From the NCBI GenBank assembly GCA_002307375.1, contig NTJI01000005.1:209373-273372 (forward strand): a stretch of 64,000 nucleotides of DNA, given 5' to 3'. Every line of letters starts with the position of its first letter. The first letter of the stretch is position 1. The position numbers and the translations under genes are program-made. A model generated the notes under the pieces. The model made no database searches. It saw only the letters and a program-made list of their open reading frames with translations, and was not told the origin of the DNA. Source of the DNA: Lysobacteraceae bacterium NML93-0399. Its GTDB lineage: Bacteria > Pseudomonadota > Gammaproteobacteria > Xanthomonadales > Xanthomonadaceae. Of this stretch, positions 1-9,001 are shown piece after piece.

Positions 1-824
1 CGTGGGCCGCGGACCAGATAGCGGCGGGCGAGCCGGCCGGGTTCCTGCAGCAAGCGGTAGATCCATTCCACGCCGTTGCGTTGCATCCACTGCGGCGCGC
101 GCTTCTGGACGCCGGTGATGAAGTTCACCGACGCGCCGATGCACAGCGCCAGGCCGCGTGCACGCCCGCGCCGCTGCAGGTGATTGGCGATGATCTCCTG
201 CTGCGGCGCGCCGATGGCCAGCAGGCAGAACCGGAATGGGCTGTGCGATTCGATGAAGTGCAGGCACGCCTCCACCGCATCCGGATCTTGGATGAAGCCC
301 ATCGGCGGGTCGTGATGCGCCAGGCCGGTGAGTCCGTAGCGCGCGGTGAGCGCACGCACCTGCGCGTCCGAGCCGCCGATCAGCACCAGCCGGTCATCGG
401 GCCGGATCACCGTCGAGAACAGGCGCGCGACCAGGTCGCTGCCGGCGCACACGGGCAGGTCGACGCCCTTGGCCAGACGCAACAGCCGCGCGAGAAACCG
501 GCTGTCGAGCAGCACGAAGCCGGCCTCGGCATAGAGGGCGCGGAAGGGCATGTCATCGTGCAGGCGTATCAGGTGGTCGACATTCGGCGTGACCACATAG
601 GCGTAACGCGACTGGCCGAAGCCGGCTGCGACGTCGGTAAAGACGTCCAGGTCATAGTCGTCGAGCGTCCACTCCATGCGGCCGGTGTCGGGTGCCCGCG
701 TTGCGGTCGGGCATCCTGCCGCGCTGAGTGCCCGATCGCGCGCGTGCGGCGTCAAGGGCATGGCAGCCGCCGGCGCGAGAGAGACGTCCACCGGTTCGAC
801 CTGCACAGCGTGCTCGCGACTCAT
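1..824 (-). CDS. WecG/TagA/CpsF-family glycosyltransferase (GumM-like), C-terminus cut by the window edge
   Basis: Reading leftward from an ATG at 824, the frame stays open to the window edge. It encodes about 274 residues ending in RRYLVRGP, so only a short C-terminal tail is probably missing. The start is supported by AAAGGAG a few bases upstream. Motifs typical of the WecG/TagA/CpsF fold are visible: VTPNVDHL near residue 80, a long AGFVLLDSR segment, LIGGSDAQV, and a C-terminal IGAPQQE followed by CIGASVNF and NGVEWIYRLLQEP. Family members add N-acetylmannosaminuronate, glucose or mannose to lipid-linked intermediates at the inner face of the membrane; GumM does this in xanthan synthesis. 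With the neighbouring priming transferase gene, a role in exopolysaccharide repeat-unit assembly is likely. The donor sugar cannot be read from sequence. The gene is divergent from the GMC oxidoreductase gene. Confidence 0.88.
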   Translation of the reverse strand, partial: MSREHAVQVEPVDVSLAPAAAMPLTPHARDRALSAAGCPTATRAPDTGRMEWTLDDYDLDVFTDVAAGFGQSRYAYVVTPNVDHLIRLHDDMPFRALYAEAGFVLLDSRFLARLLRLAKGVDLPVCAGSDLVARLFSTVIRPDDRLVLIGGSDAQVRALTARYGLTGLAHHDPPMGFIQDPDAVEACLHFIESHSPFRFCLLAIGAPQQEIIANHLQRRGRARGLALCIGASVNFITGVQKRAPQWMQRNGVEWIYRLLQEPGRLARRYLVRGP

Positions 825-900
825 GCTCGACTCCTTTTTTTGCGCACGCCGTCATCGGCGCTGCCCGGTGCCGGCACGTTAGCGACGCGCGTGGCGCGCG

Positions 901-954
901 TCTGTAAGGCGTCGAACACACACGCCGGCGCGATCCTCTGTAAGACGTCGAACA
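901..954. repeat. Pair of 18-bp direct repeats between divergent EPS genes
   Basis: TCTGTAAGRCGTCGAACA occurs at 901-918 and again at 937-954, with one mismatch and a 36-bp period. The pair lies in the roughly 200-bp spacer between the glycosyltransferase (leftward) and GMC oxidoreductase (rightward) genes. The position suggests regulator binding sites; that function is inferred. Confidence 0.6.
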
Positions 955-1025
955 GACGGAAAACCCGGGTCGGGACGAGACTGGGCATGGTCCTGGGTCG
1001 CAGGACGGTGCACGGAGCCTGTGCC

Positions 1026-2729
1026 ATGTTCTTCGACGCGTTGGATGTGCAGCCGGGCGACGGCGAAGCACTGGAAGCGGATGTCTGCATCGTCGGCGCG
1101 GGCGCGGCCGGAATCACCATGGCCCTGCAGCTGATCGGCAGCGGATACCAGGTGCTGCTGCTGGAGGCGGGCGGGCGACGGGAGGAAGCGCAGACCCAGG
1201 CGCTGTACGCCGGACAGGTCCGCGACGCAACCCTGCATCCGCCGCCCGACCGCTACCGTGTGCGTCGCTTCGGCGGCTCGACCACGCTGTGGGGCGGGCG
1301 CTGCATTCCGTTCGACCCGATCGACTTCGAGCCCCGCGACTGGGTGCCCGACAGCGGCTGGCCGATCGCCTTCGAGCAGGTCCAGGCCTATTACCCGCAG
1401 GCCAATGCGCTGTGCGAGGCGGGCCGGTTCGCCTACACCGCCGCCGAGGCATTCGTGCAGCCGCCGGCGCCGCTGATCGCCGGTTTCCACAGCCTCGACT
1501 TCGATACCGGAACGCTGGAGCGTTTCAGTCGACCCACCGATTTCGGCGCGCGTTATGCAGCGCGTCTGCAGGCCGCGCGGAACGTACGCGTGCTGCTGCA
1601 CGCGAACGTCACCACAATCGATGTCGGCGACGACCGCACGCAGGTCCGCGCAGTGCAGGTGCGCACGCTCACCGGCAGGCAGTTGCAGGTGCGGGCCCGC
1701 TGTTTCGTGCTGGCCGCCGGCGGTCTGGAAGTGGCGCGTCTGCTGCTCGCCAGCCGCGACGTGCATCCCGGCGGCATCGGCAATGCCTACGACGCGGTCG
1801 GTCGCTATTACATGTGCCACCTGGCCGGCACCATCGGCACGCTGGCGGTGAACGGGCCTGTGTCCGCCGTGCACCACGGGTACCAGCGCGATGCCGACGG
1901 CGTCTACTGTCGCCGTCGCCTTGCGCTGACCGCCGACAGCCAACGCCGCCTGCGCGTGGGCAACTTCATCGCGCGCCTGCACCATCCGCGCATCACCGAT
2001 CCGGCGCACCGGTGCGGTCCGCTGTCGCTGCTCTATCTGGCCAAGCCCTTCATTCCCTACGAGTACGCCAAGCGGCTGCATGGCGATGGTCCCGTCGACG
2101 CGCGCACCTGGGGCGCGCACCTGCGCAATCTGGCCGCGGATCTGCCGGGCACCGCCGCATTCGGCTGGAACCTGTTCACCGGCCGCAAGCTGGCGTCGCG
2201 CAAGTTCCCGTCGATCATCGTCCATCCCAAGGGCAACCGCTTCAGCCTGGATTTCCACGCCGAGCAGCAGCCCAATCGCGAAAGCCGGGTGACGCTGTCG
2301 GACACGCGCGACGCGCTGGGCATGCCGCAACTGCTGGTGGACTGGCGTCATGCACCGGGCGACGTGCAGACCGTGCAGACGGCGCTCGCGGTGCTGGCAC
2401 GCGACCTGCGCGTGCGGGGGGTGGGGCGACTCGATTACGACCCCGATGCCGTGGAGAGCGAGATGCTGCGCTACGGCGCCTACGGCGGCCATCACATCGG
2501 CACCGCGCGCATGGGCACCGATCCGCGCCGCAGCGTGGTCGACGGCGATGGCCGGGTGCATGGCATGGACAATCTCTACGTCGCCGGCGCGGCGGTGTTT
2601 CCGACGTCCAGCCAGGCCAATCCCACGCTGACCATCGTGGCGCTGTCGCTGCGCCTGGCCGACCAGCTGCGTGCGCGCCTGGCCGAACCTGCCGCGGCGA
2701 TACCGGGGCGCGCGCGGGAGGCCGCGTGA
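1026..2729 (+). CDS. GMC-family FAD-dependent oxidoreductase
   Basis: A 567-aa flavoprotein of the glucose-methanol-choline family. The N-terminal FAD-binding Rossmann motif GAGAAG is at about residues 24-29, followed by LLLEAGG. The FAD-contact region GGSTTLWGGRC is near residue 80. The C-terminal GMC signature has the catalytic pair: HHIGTARMG near residues 488-497 and QANPTLT with its Asn near 531. The start at 1026 is chosen because GGAG lies 8 bases upstream and the FAD motif then has a normal short leader; the same frame stays open far upstream without homology. Its stop overlaps the GTG start of the epimerase gene (GTGA), so the two are translationally coupled. In this setting it may oxidise a sugar or sugar-lipid during exopolysaccharide synthesis; the substrate is unknown. 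Confidence 0.9.
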   Translation: MFFDALDVQPGDGEALEADVCIVGAGAAGITMALQLIGSGYQVLLLEAGGRREEAQTQALYAGQVRDATLHPPPDRYRVRRFGGSTTLWGGRCIPFDPIDFEPRDWVPDSGWPIAFEQVQAYYPQANALCEAGRFAYTAAEAFVQPPAPLIAGFHSLDFDTGTLERFSRPTDFGARYAARLQAARNVRVLLHANVTTIDVGDDRTQVRAVQVRTLTGRQLQVRARCFVLAAGGLEVARLLLASRDVHPGGIGNAYDAVGRYYMCHLAGTIGTLAVNGPVSAVHHGYQRDADGVYCRRRLALTADSQRRLRVGNFIARLHHPRITDPAHRCGPLSLLYLAKPFIPYEYAKRLHGDGPVDARTWGAHLRNLAADLPGTAAFGWNLFTGRKLASRKFPSIIVHPKGNRFSLDFHAEQQPNRESRVTLSDTRDALGMPQLLVDWRHAPGDVQTVQTALAVLARDLRVRGVGRLDYDPDAVESEMLRYGAYGGHHIGTARMGTDPRRSVVDGDGRVHGMDNLYVAGAAVFPTSSQANPTLTIVALSLRLADQLRARLAEPAAAIPGRAREAA

Positions 2730-3733
2730 ACCAGCGGGTTCTGGTGCTGGGCGGCAGCGGCTACGTCGGCCGCCACGTGGCAGGCGCGTTGGCCAAGGCC
2801 GGCGCAGGACCGGTCATCGTCGCGGCACGACGCCTGCCCACGTACGCGCTGTCGCCGGGGATCGAAGCCCTGCGTCTGGATGCGACCGACGAGCGCCTGT
2901 TGGGGCGCGCGATGGCCGACGTGGACTGGGTGGTCAACTGCGTGTCCGGCGACAGCACGCGCCTGCACGCCGGCGCGGTCGCGCTGGCACGTGCAGCCAG
3001 GCGGGCGCAACGTGCGCCGGGCATCGTGCATCTGAGTTCCATGGCGGTGTATGGCCAGGCCGAGGGCGTGGTCGACGAGCACGCGCCACTCGATGGCCGG
3101 CCGGGCGGCTATGCCGCGGCCAAGCTTGCGTCGGAGCGAGCCCTGTCGGAATTGCCTCGGCGGGTGATCCTGCGTCCGGGCTGCATCTACGGGCGGGGCA
3201 GTCCGCAATGGAGCCTGCGTATCGCCGAACTGCTGCGCAGCGGTCGCATCGGTGCACTGGGCGCTGCGGGCCAGGGGCGCTGCAACCTGGTGCACATCGA
3301 CGACGTGGCGGCCGCGGTCGTCGCGGCCATCCGCACTCCCGGCGCTCTGGGCGAACACTTCAACCTCGCGATTGCGGACCCGCCGACCTGGAACGCGTAC
3401 TTCGCCCTCTACGCGCGCGCGCTGGGCCTTACGCCTGCCCGGGTTCCGGCGTATCGGCTCTGGCTCGACGCGCATCTGGCCGGGCCGCTGCTCGCGGCCG
3501 GGCATGCGCTGGCCCGGCGCGCCGACACCACCACGACGGTGCCCAAGCCGATTCCCGCGTCGTTGCTGCGGCTGTGGCGGCAGGCGATCGTGCTCGATTC
3601 GCGCAAGGCCGCTGATGTGCTGGGCCTGCGCGCAACCCCGCTGGAATACGGCGTGGCGGCGAGCGCCGATGCGGCCGACCTGCGCACGCGCGGCGCGCCG
3701 GGCCAGGGCTGCGCACCGGGCTGGGATCAGTAG
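2726..3733 (+). CDS. NAD-dependent epimerase/dehydratase (extended SDR)
   Basis: A 335-aa extended short-chain dehydrogenase. The nucleotide-binding motif GGSGYVG is at residues 9-15. A conserved VHLSSMAVYG segment precedes the catalytic YAAAK (Tyr about 129, Lys about 133). RPGCIYGRG and NLVHIDDVAAAV follow, as in UDP-sugar epimerases/dehydratases. The start is GTG in the overlap GTGA with the preceding oxidoreductase stop. Together the pair looks like a two-step sugar-modifying unit of the exopolysaccharide cluster, oxidation then reduction or epimerisation; this is inference. Its 3' end overlaps the convergent barrel-protein gene by 7 bases. Confidence 0.88.
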   Translation: MNQRVLVLGGSGYVGRHVAGALAKAGAGPVIVAARRLPTYALSPGIEALRLDATDERLLGRAMADVDWVVNCVSGDSTRLHAGAVALARAARRAQRAPGIVHLSSMAVYGQAEGVVDEHAPLDGRPGGYAAAKLASERALSELPRRVILRPGCIYGRGSPQWSLRIAELLRSGRIGALGAAGQGRCNLVHIDDVAAAVVAAIRTPGALGEHFNLAIADPPTWNAYFALYARALGLTPARVPAYRLWLDAHLAGPLLAAGHALARRADTTTTVPKPIPASLLRLWRQAIVLDSRKAADVLGLRATPLEYGVAASADAADLRTRGAPGQGCAPGWDQ

Positions 3734-5094
3734 CGGCGGTCGGCGGCCTCGGTCGGCATGGCGCGACCGAACCGGATGCGCACCTCCAGTCCGGCCACGT
3801 ACTTCTCGTAGCGCTGTTCGCGATAGTTCGAGCTGCGATCGCGGACGTGCACATAGGGGTGCAGGCTCAGCCACGGCAGCGGCGCGTACTGGGCACGCAC
3901 GAAGGCCGAACGCTGACGGTCGTTGCGCACCGGTGTGTCGCTCCGATCGGACTGGCGATCGTCCTGGAACCGGTTGCGGCTCCACTCCAGGCCGGCCTGG
4001 ACGCCGGTCCTGGCTGTCGGCTGCCAGCGCAGGCTGCCGCGCACGCCGCTTTCGATCACCGACTCCGGTCCGTAGGAGAACGAATTGATCTGGCGGAACA
4101 GTTCGAGATCCGCCGACGTCACGCCACTGATCGTGCGCTCCATCGACACCAGGCCGGTGACGGCGGACGTGTCGTTGTCCGGGTTGCGCCGGTCGCGACG
4201 CCGGCTGTGGCCCAGACGTGCGTTCAGACGCGACAGGCCGCTGGCGGCGTAATTCGCGACCGCCTCGACCGTGATCTGGTCGAACGGTTCTTCTCCCACA
4301 GGCGTGCCCGTGAATCGGCCGTCGAGGTATTCGGCCCGCAGGCCCGCGTTGAACAGGCCCAGGCCGTTATGGCGCAGTTCGGTGGCCAGGCTGTCCTCCT
4401 CCAGCGTGAAGCCGGGCAGGCCCACGAGCGGCGATGCCAGCTCACGGCTGCGGGCGGTGTTCTCCAGGCGCCAGTCCGCGCCGATGTCCAGGTTCAATGC
4501 GGCCGTCGCGATGCGCTCGCGCTCCATCGTCAGCTCGTCGCTCTGGCGATCGGCCAGTGACGCCAGGCGCCGTTCGCGCCGCCAGTCCAGCAGCCCGTCG
4601 GTACGCGTTCCCAGCTGCCAGTCGAGCGCGGCGCCAAGGCGATGATGGCTGTGGTCGAGCTGGCTGAAGTGCTGGAAGTCGTTGCGGCCACCGTGGACGC
4701 CAACGCGGAGTGTCTGTTGCCCGAACGTGTGCTGCAGATCGGCGCCCACGCTTGCGCGCCGGATCGTGTCCGAAAGCGCCGGGTCGCCGGCGATCCGTTC
4801 GGCTTCCTCACGATCGGCGAATCCGAACACGTTCGAATCGTGTTCCACGCTGACCGCGGCGAACGGCGAGAACGCGGTCTGCGCGAACGCGGTGGCCGGC
4901 ATCATGCACAGCAGGGCCAGCAACCGGCGCGCGCCCCGAGCGGCACGCGCAGGGTTCGGCATCGACACGATGCGCTGTGCGCGGTTCGCACTCCCCGGGC
5001 GATGGACGTCGACCCCGATGCAGTCCCGGGGGCTCGCTTCGCGGGCATCTGTGGCAGCTCCGGTCCGAGGCGTTCCGACGACTGCGTTGTGCAT
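3727..5094 (-). CDS. EpsL-like outer-membrane beta-barrel protein of the EPS cluster
   Basis: About 455 aa if started at ATG 5094. A typical signal peptide (ARRLLALLC then ATAFA-QTAFS) begins after an in-frame ATG at 4962. The mature part begins SPFAAVSVEHDSNVF and is rich in alternating aromatic/polar strands; it ends in a strand-like GLEVRIRFGRAMP. This resembles EpsL-type barrel proteins encoded with exopolysaccharide and exosortase loci. The 5094 start has a good ribosome site (AAAGGA, 7-base gap), whereas 4962 has none but gives a cleaner signal peptide, so the N-terminus is uncertain. The gene follows the sugar transferase on the same strand after about 90 bases. Probable role: outer-membrane step of polysaccharide export or assembly. 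Confidence 0.75.
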   Translation of the reverse strand: MHNAVVGTPRTGAATDAREASPRDCIGVDVHRPGSANRAQRIVSMPNPARAARGARRLLALLCMMPATAFAQTAFSPFAAVSVEHDSNVFGFADREEAERIAGDPALSDTIRRASVGADLQHTFGQQTLRVGVHGGRNDFQHFSQLDHSHHRLGAALDWQLGTRTDGLLDWRRERRLASLADRQSDELTMERERIATAALNLDIGADWRLENTARSRELASPLVGLPGFTLEEDSLATELRHNGLGLFNAGLRAEYLDGRFTGTPVGEEPFDQITVEAVANYAASGLSRLNARLGHSRRRDRRNPDNDTSAVTGLVSMERTISGVTSADLELFRQINSFSYGPESVIESGVRGSLRWQPTARTGVQAGLEWSRNRFQDDRQSDRSDTPVRNDRQRSAFVRAQYAPLPWLSLHPYVHVRDRSSNYREQRYEKYVAGLEVRIRFGRAMPTEAADRRY

Positions 5095-5186
5095 GGAGAA
5101 ATCCTTTCCCGACCGGCGGCCGTGGTGGCGATAGCCGTGGATCGGCGATCCGCGGCGGTATCCGATGAGACCTGCGCGTCGGCAGG

Positions 5187-6578
5187 TCAGTAGATGTTTC
5201 GCGAGAACAACGCGAACGGCGTTTTGACGAGGATCTTCATGTCCAGCAGCAGCGACCAGTTGTTGATGTACGCCAGGTCCTGCTCCACGCGCCGCTGCAT
5301 CTTTTCCAGCGTTTCGGTCTCGCCGCGATGCCCGGTGACCTGGGCCAGTCCGGTGATGCCGGGCTTGATGCGGTGGCGGGCCATGTAGGCCAGGATCTTG
5401 TCGCAGTAGTAGCGGTTGTGGGTCACCGCATGCGGGCGCGGGCCCACCAGCGACATCTCCCCGCGCAGCACGTTGAACAGCTGCGGCAGTTCGTCGATGG
5501 ACGTGCGGCGGATGAAACGCCCGACACCGGTCACGCGATCGTCGTGCCGCGTGGCCTGTCTGACTTCGCTGTCGTCGTGCACGCGCATCGAGCGGAACTT
5601 GAGGATGTGGATGACCTCGCCGTTCCAGCCATGGCGAGGCTGTCGGAAGAGCACAGGCCCCGGCGAGGACAGCTTGACGGCGATCGCGGTGGCGATCAGC
5701 AACGGGCTCAAGGCAAGGACCGCCAGCAGGGCCACGATCTGGTCGATCACGCCCTTGCTGAAGACCGCGGCCGGGTGCGAGCTGCGTGGCGCTTCGTTGA
5801 GATAGATCGCCGGCAACCGCTCGATCTGTGCGATCGACTGGTTGAGCAGGGGCATGGCGCCGAAGTCGGGTATCCAGACCACGTCGACGCTCATGTCGAG
5901 CAGGCCGAGGTAGAGCTGTTCGATGCGCGCCATTTCCTCCAGCGTCACGGCGATGTAGACCCGGCGCACGCCATGCCGCTCGGTGATCGCGCGCAGGTCC
6001 GGCAGGTTGCCCAGGACCGGAAACCGGCCGTCGCGCGTCTGCTCGTCGAAGGTGGACGCCACCATGCCCACGAGCGGGATGCGGTTGGATGCGTGCAGGC
6101 GTTCGGCCAGCTCGTAGGCGCGCACGCTGCTGCCGACGATGACGGCGGTGCGTTCGCGGCTGAGCTTGCGCGCATGCAGCATGGCGAAGTAGTGCAGCGG
6201 CAGGTAGGCAGCCGCCTGGGTCACGAAGCCGAGCAATGCCCACTGGAGGACGATCTCGCTCGCGAACAGCCCGGCGCTCTGGCTCAGGTGCACGATCACT
6301 GCGAGCCCTGCCAGCAGCGTCGACCAGCCGGCCGCCAGATGCAGCAGCCCCGCCGGGTAGCTGTAGCGCTTGTGATAGACGCGCAGCAGCATGTAGGCCG
6401 GCACCGAGCCGAGCACGGTCAGTGCGAGCAGCAGCCTGTATTCGGCCGGCACTTCGCCGAAACGGTCAATGGCCAGGTAGCAGAGCAGGCCGCTGACCAG
6501 GGTGATCCCGCACAGCCATTGGCCCCAGAACGTCAGCCCATGGCGATTGGTGGCCGGATTCGTACGTGGCGCGATCAT
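5187..6578 (-). CDS. Undecaprenyl-phosphate glucose phosphotransferase (GumD/WcaJ-like priming enzyme)
   Basis: A 463-aa polyisoprenyl-phosphate hexose-1-phosphate transferase. The N-terminal half has several hydrophobic membrane segments and a degenerate Rossmann-like CoA-binding-like region (AVIVGSSVRAYELAERL). The C-terminal bacterial sugar transferase domain shows the hallmark sequence KFRSMR, then RRTSIDELPQLFNVL, MSLVGPRPH and KPGITGLAQV. The family transfers glucose-1-phosphate to undecaprenyl phosphate at the cytoplasmic membrane, starting each repeat unit of a secreted polysaccharide. The start at 6578 has GGAGAC about 8 bases upstream. It is divergent from the Crp/Fnr-like gene across a spacer of about 500 bp. 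Confidence 0.93.
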   Translation of the reverse strand: MIAPRTNPATNRHGLTFWGQWLCGITLVSGLLCYLAIDRFGEVPAEYRLLLALTVLGSVPAYMLLRVYHKRYSYPAGLLHLAAGWSTLLAGLAVIVHLSQSAGLFASEIVLQWALLGFVTQAAAYLPLHYFAMLHARKLSRERTAVIVGSSVRAYELAERLHASNRIPLVGMVASTFDEQTRDGRFPVLGNLPDLRAITERHGVRRVYIAVTLEEMARIEQLYLGLLDMSVDVVWIPDFGAMPLLNQSIAQIERLPAIYLNEAPRSSHPAAVFSKGVIDQIVALLAVLALSPLLIATAIAVKLSSPGPVLFRQPRHGWNGEVIHILKFRSMRVHDDSEVRQATRHDDRVTGVGRFIRRTSIDELPQLFNVLRGEMSLVGPRPHAVTHNRYYCDKILAYMARHRIKPGITGLAQVTGHRGETETLEKMQRRVEQDLAYINNWSLLLDMKILVKTPFALFSRNIY

Positions 6579-7074
6579 CGGGAGCGTCTCCGTGGCGGAT
6601 GTGCGGATCTGGACTCAGCAATACGGCGCGATGTCGGCAGCGCGCAGCCGCAGCGCCGGCGCGCGGCACCGGCCATCGGCCGGCGCCTGTGCGCGGGTGC
6701 TCGATGCGGATCCGTGCACCGCCCGCAGCGCCACGCGTCGACGGCGCGGCGGTTCGGCCCGGTGCGTCGTCCGGAGTGTCGCGACCGGGCCGTCACCTGC
6801 CTGGCGTGCGCGCGAGGCGGCGTGGCGGACTGCCTTGTCGATCGTGCTTCGCTGCGCGATGGCCATCGGTCTTCTCGGCTGCAGTCGCGGCCGTGACAAC
6901 GGCGCGCGTGGGATCGGTGGCTACGCTAGGCCGACGGCTTGACGATGTCGGTACGCCGTCGTACACATGGCCCTCCCCGGGATTCCAACGTTGGATTTCG
7001 CGCTTCACGCGGCCTGTCCAGGTCCGTGCGAAGACGCGAACCGGCCCGGGCGGACCGACACCAGGGGCGGGGCG
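6579..7074. other. Divergent regulatory spacer between EPS and Crp-like genes
   Basis: About 500 bp without a convincing gene. The only strong signal is a sigma-70-like promoter at its right end (listed separately). The left half is GC-rich with no clear hairpin. Confidence 0.5.
6939..6967 (+). promoter_or_regulatory. Sigma-70-type promoter of the Crp/Fnr-like gene
   Basis: TTGACG at 6939-6944, a 17-bp spacer, then TACACA at 6962-6967. Transcription would start about 100 bases before the chosen ATG at 7075. Confidence 0.5.
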
Positions 7075-8037
7075 ATGGCGGCAGGCGCGGTGAGAGAAGG
7101 TCCGGTGACGGGCAATGACTTGCTCGGCGAGATCGCGGCCATGATCGGTCCGCCGTTGCTGGCGCAGGTCGAGCGCGTCCGGTTCAAGGCGGGCCACATC
7201 CTGCATGACCCCGACGAGGTCATGCCGTACGTCTATTTCCCCGTCGACTGCCTGGTGTCGCTGCTCCACGTCATGGAGTCGGGCGATTTCGCCGAGTCGG
7301 CGCTGGTCGGCAACGACGGCGTCGTGGGCGTGGCGCTGGTGATGGGCGGTGAAAGCATGCCGCTGCGGGCGCAGGTGCACATGGGCGGCGACCTGTGGCG
7401 GTTGCGCAGCGACGTGCTCAGGCGGTCGCTGGGCGAGGTGCCGGCCCTGCAACAGGTATTCCTGCGCTATGCACAGAAGCTGCTGACGCAGATGGGGCAG
7501 CTGGCGGCCTGCAATCGCCACCACGCACTGGACCAGCAGTTCAGCCGGCGCCTGCTGATGAGCCTCGATCGGCTGCCGGGCCAGGAACTGCGGATGACCC
7601 ACGAGTCCGTCGCGCAGATGCTGGGCGTGCGCCGCGAGAGCGTGACGCTGGCGGCCAACAAGCTGCACAAGGCCGGGCTGATCCGCTACAGCCGCGGGCT
7701 GATCCAGGTACTCGACCGTGGCGGCCTGGAAGACATGGCCTGCGAGTGCTACGCGATGGTCGGCCGGGAAACCCGCCGCCTGAGCCGGCAACCGGTGGCA
7801 CGCGGGGTCGTGGGCCCATTTGTGGGACCGCGTACCGACGCGCACGCGACGACACGACATGCTGCGGTCCACCCTGATGCCGAGGTAGCCGCGAATGCCG
7901 CAGGTAGCGCCCTCGACCGACGCAGCGGATGCGACCGGCGTGATCTCCAGTCCGAGCGGCGTCGACACGGCATCGCCATCTCCTTCCCCGACCGACGGCT
8001 CGCGCCCGATCGTCGCAAGTCGAACCACGAATCCTGA
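7075..8037 (+). CDS. Crp/Fnr-family transcriptional regulator with DRR-rich tail
   Basis: A 320-aa regulator. A cyclic-nucleotide-binding-like domain spans about residues 20-140 (VYFPVDCLVSLLHVMESG). It is followed by a helical linker and a winged HTH at about 174-216 (THESVAQMLGVRRESVTLA, then GLIRYSRG). It lacks an obvious cAMP phosphate-binding cassette, so the ligand is unknown. An unusual feature is a tail of about 100 residues ending in repeated DRR motifs (DRRSGCDRR, DRRLAPDRR); the last 143 bases of this tail overlap the next gene in another frame. The start at 7075 is chosen for its AGGGG-type ribosome site; an in-frame ATG at 6967 would add 36 residues of low-complexity sequence. 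Its position beside the exopolysaccharide genes makes it a candidate local regulator. Confidence 0.82.
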   Translation: MAAGAVREGPVTGNDLLGEIAAMIGPPLLAQVERVRFKAGHILHDPDEVMPYVYFPVDCLVSLLHVMESGDFAESALVGNDGVVGVALVMGGESMPLRAQVHMGGDLWRLRSDVLRRSLGEVPALQQVFLRYAQKLLTQMGQLAACNRHHALDQQFSRRLLMSLDRLPGQELRMTHESVAQMLGVRRESVTLAANKLHKAGLIRYSRGLIQVLDRGGLEDMACECYAMVGRETRRLSRQPVARGVVGPFVGPRTDAHATTRHAAVHPDAEVAANAAGSALDRRSGCDRRDLQSERRRHGIAISFPDRRLAPDRRKSNHES

Positions 8038-8794
8038 CGACTTCCGGGCATCGCGCAACCGGCTGCTGCGCCGGCTGTCGCCCGATCAGCTGCAACGCCT
8101 GGGCGAGCACAGCGAAGCGCTGTGGCTGGCGGCCGGCGAAGCGCTGAGCCATCTCGGCGGGCCGTTGAGCCACGTCTACTTCCCGGTGAACGCAACGATC
8201 GCGCTGGTGGCCCAGGCCGATGAAGCGGCCGGCCTGCAGGTCGCGCTGATCGGGCACGAGGGCGTACTCGCCAGCCCCATTTTCGGCGGCATGCCGGTGT
8301 CCGCGCTCAGCGCGCGGGTGCGAACCGCTGGCTGGACCTGGCGACTGGACGCCGATGCCTTCCAGCACGAAGTGGCGCAGGATGCATGCCTGCGCGGTCT
8401 TCTCGACCAGGTGCTCTACGCGCAACTGGCGGAAGCGTCCCGGATTTCGGCCTGTACCCGGTTCCACAGTCTGCAGGCCCGCTTGGCGCGATGGTTGTTG
8501 ACGATCGCCGACAGGGCGGACGCCCGCACCTTCCCGCTCAGACTACAGGCGATGGCGGACATGCTCGGTGCCCGACGCTCGGACGTGGCCTCAGTGTCCA
8601 TGCAACTCCAGCAGCGTGGATCGATTCGCTATCACCAGGGCATCGTCGACATCGTCGACCGGCAGATGCTCGCCCGGGATGCGTGCGGCTGCCATTGCCC
8701 TGCGCGTAGCCAGCTGGAGGACGGCGGTGCGCCTGCGGATGCGCAGGCCGGCCGGGTCGATGCCGACGCCTGCGGTTGCGGCAGCACGATCTGA
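7895..8794 (+). CDS. Second Crp/Fnr-family regulator with cysteine-rich tail
   Basis: A 299-aa paralogue of the preceding gene. About 50 disordered Ser/Pro/Thr-rich residues come first, then a cNMP-like domain (VYFPVNATIALVAQ, IGHEGVLASP). A helical linker and HTH follow (LQAMADMLGARRSDVASVSMQL, then GSIRYHQGIVDIVD). The C-terminus is notable for Cys clusters (ACGCHC and ACGCG), which could bind metal; this is inference. The start ATG has GAGGT 9 bases upstream but lies 143 bases inside the preceding gene. No later in-frame ATG precedes the conserved domain, so part of the overlap is probably real. The two paralogues probably arose by tandem duplication and are co-transcribed. Confidence 0.78.
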   Translation: MPQVAPSTDAADATGVISSPSGVDTASPSPSPTDGSRPIVASRTTNPDDFRASRNRLLRRLSPDQLQRLGEHSEALWLAAGEALSHLGGPLSHVYFPVNATIALVAQADEAAGLQVALIGHEGVLASPIFGGMPVSALSARVRTAGWTWRLDADAFQHEVAQDACLRGLLDQVLYAQLAEASRISACTRFHSLQARLARWLLTIADRADARTFPLRLQAMADMLGARRSDVASVSMQLQQRGSIRYHQGIVDIVDRQMLARDACGCHCPARSQLEDGGAPADAQAGRVDADACGCGSTI

Positions 8795-9001
8795 CGGGGA
8801 GCCGACACCTCGGCACACCGCAGGTGACGCATACGCATGCGGTGGTCTCCGGTGCCGACGCGGGCGGTATCGATGCCACGCACTGCCACCCCGCTTCACG
8901 CACCCCCTATGCCCGCGCGCTAGGCTACGGTCGCGCGCACCGGACGCCGCGCAGGGGGAGCGTCGGTGGTCGCGCAATGCCGTCATCAACGAGACCACGC
9001 C

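Noticed and set aside
81..1025. Plus-strand N-terminal extension of the GMC oxidoreductase
   Set aside because: It is antisense to the glycosyltransferase gene and has no similarity to the flavoenzyme; the start at 1026 has a ribosome site and places the FAD motif normally.
1..6578. A complete xanthan-type gum cluster
   Set aside because: Only part of an EPS locus is visible: no polymerase, flippase or Wza/Wzc homologue lies in the window, and the cluster runs off its left edge.
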